Virus record (IMG/VR): IMGVR_UViG_3300010158_000187
Coordinates: 1-35,206 of that record
Reading direction: 5' to 3' (one strand)
From: a virus
Length of the DNA stretch: 35,206 nt
The notes beneath the pieces are model-generated. The model saw nothing but the letters and a program-made list of their open reading frames with translations. It made no database searches and was not told the DNA's origin. Both the position numbers and the translations under genes were made by a program. Shown piece after piece: positions 35,068 through 35,206 of this stretch. Within the stretch, counting starts at the first letter, position 1. Every line of letters begins with the position of its first letter.

Positions 35068-35206
35068 ATGGACGCATTCAAACAATTAGTAGAAGCAGGA
35101 GTAATGACAGAAGATACAAGATCTGTTATTGAGTCTGCCTTTGCAGAGAAAATTCAAGAGAATCGCGACCAAGTCACCGCAGAACTTCGTGAAGAGTTTG
35201 CACAAA
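35068..35206 (+). CDS. 22: Prohead scaffold (core) protein gp22, N-terminal part
   Basis: 46 codons, cut by the window end. MDAFKQLVEAGVMTEDTRSV followed by a charged helical stretch (FAEKIQENRDQVTAELREEF) is typical of gp22 scaffold proteins, and it directly follows gp21. AAGGAG precedes the ATG. The major capsid gene gp23 is expected next, outside the window. Confidence 0.88.
   Translation, partial: MDAFKQLVEAGVMTEDTRSVIESAFAEKIQENRDQVTAELREEFAQ

Noticed and set aside
1-35206. CRISPR array, insertion sequence, integrase or attachment site
   Set aside because: No spaced direct repeats, transposase, recombinase or terminal inverted repeats were seen; the only repeat array is in-frame coding sequence.

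Overview
The window is a piece of a large, AT-rich, T4-type (tailed, contractile) phage genome. This rests on a set of T4-family genes: baseplate wedge and hub proteins in T4-like order, the gp46/gp47 recombination nuclease, a gp55-type late sigma factor, and the portal / prohead core / prohead protease / scaffold block. Candidate late promoters of the NATAAATA type are scattered through it. The protein families look most like those of aquatic T4-like phages (cyanophage or pelagiphage relatives), but the sequence gives no direct evidence of the host.

Layout. (1) 1-19793, minus strand, read right to left: tail-tube cap gp48/54-like, gp53, a 1194-aa hub-like protein, gp5-like spike with a C-terminal GH19-type lysozyme domain, gp25, gp6, and a 2670-aa giant virion protein carrying a seven-repeat FG-GAP beta-propeller. 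The giant protein's frame stops at 506, but a -1-frame continuation stays open to the window edge. (2) 19794-19898: a divergent control region with a sigma70-like promoter. (3) 19899-24620, plus strand, tightly packed: gp55-like sigma factor, gp47, gp46, an AT-hook protein, an Hc1/histone-H1-like protein and a GIY-YIG nuclease. (4) 24621-25063: a 440-base GC-rich non-coding stretch full of hairpins, probably a structured RNA, ending at a TATAAATA late promoter. (5) 25096-25791, plus: a candidate internal head or virion protein. (6) 25788-26869, minus: a T4 gp26/gp51-family protein and a short second frame joined by a textbook T TTT TTC slippery heptamer, i.e. a lambda G/GT-style tail assembly chaperone pair. 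(7) 26957-31213, plus: a 1418-aa tape-measure candidate with fourteen 40-residue tandem repeats. (8) 31266 to the end, plus: portal gp20, a small head-cluster protein, a highly acidic gp67-like core protein, gp21 protease and the start of the gp22 scaffold.

How it works together: the gp55 operon, from a host-like promoter, supplies recombination functions and the late sigma factor. The late sigma would then turn on the NATAAATA promoters in front of the tail and head genes. The tail genes form tube cap, baseplate, spike, tape measure and chaperone. The head genes form the portal vertex, core and protease. The most novel items are the frameshifted chaperone in a T4-type phage, the 14x40-residue tape-measure repeat, the beta-propeller on the giant tail protein, the disrupted 3' end of that gene, and the unassigned structured RNA.
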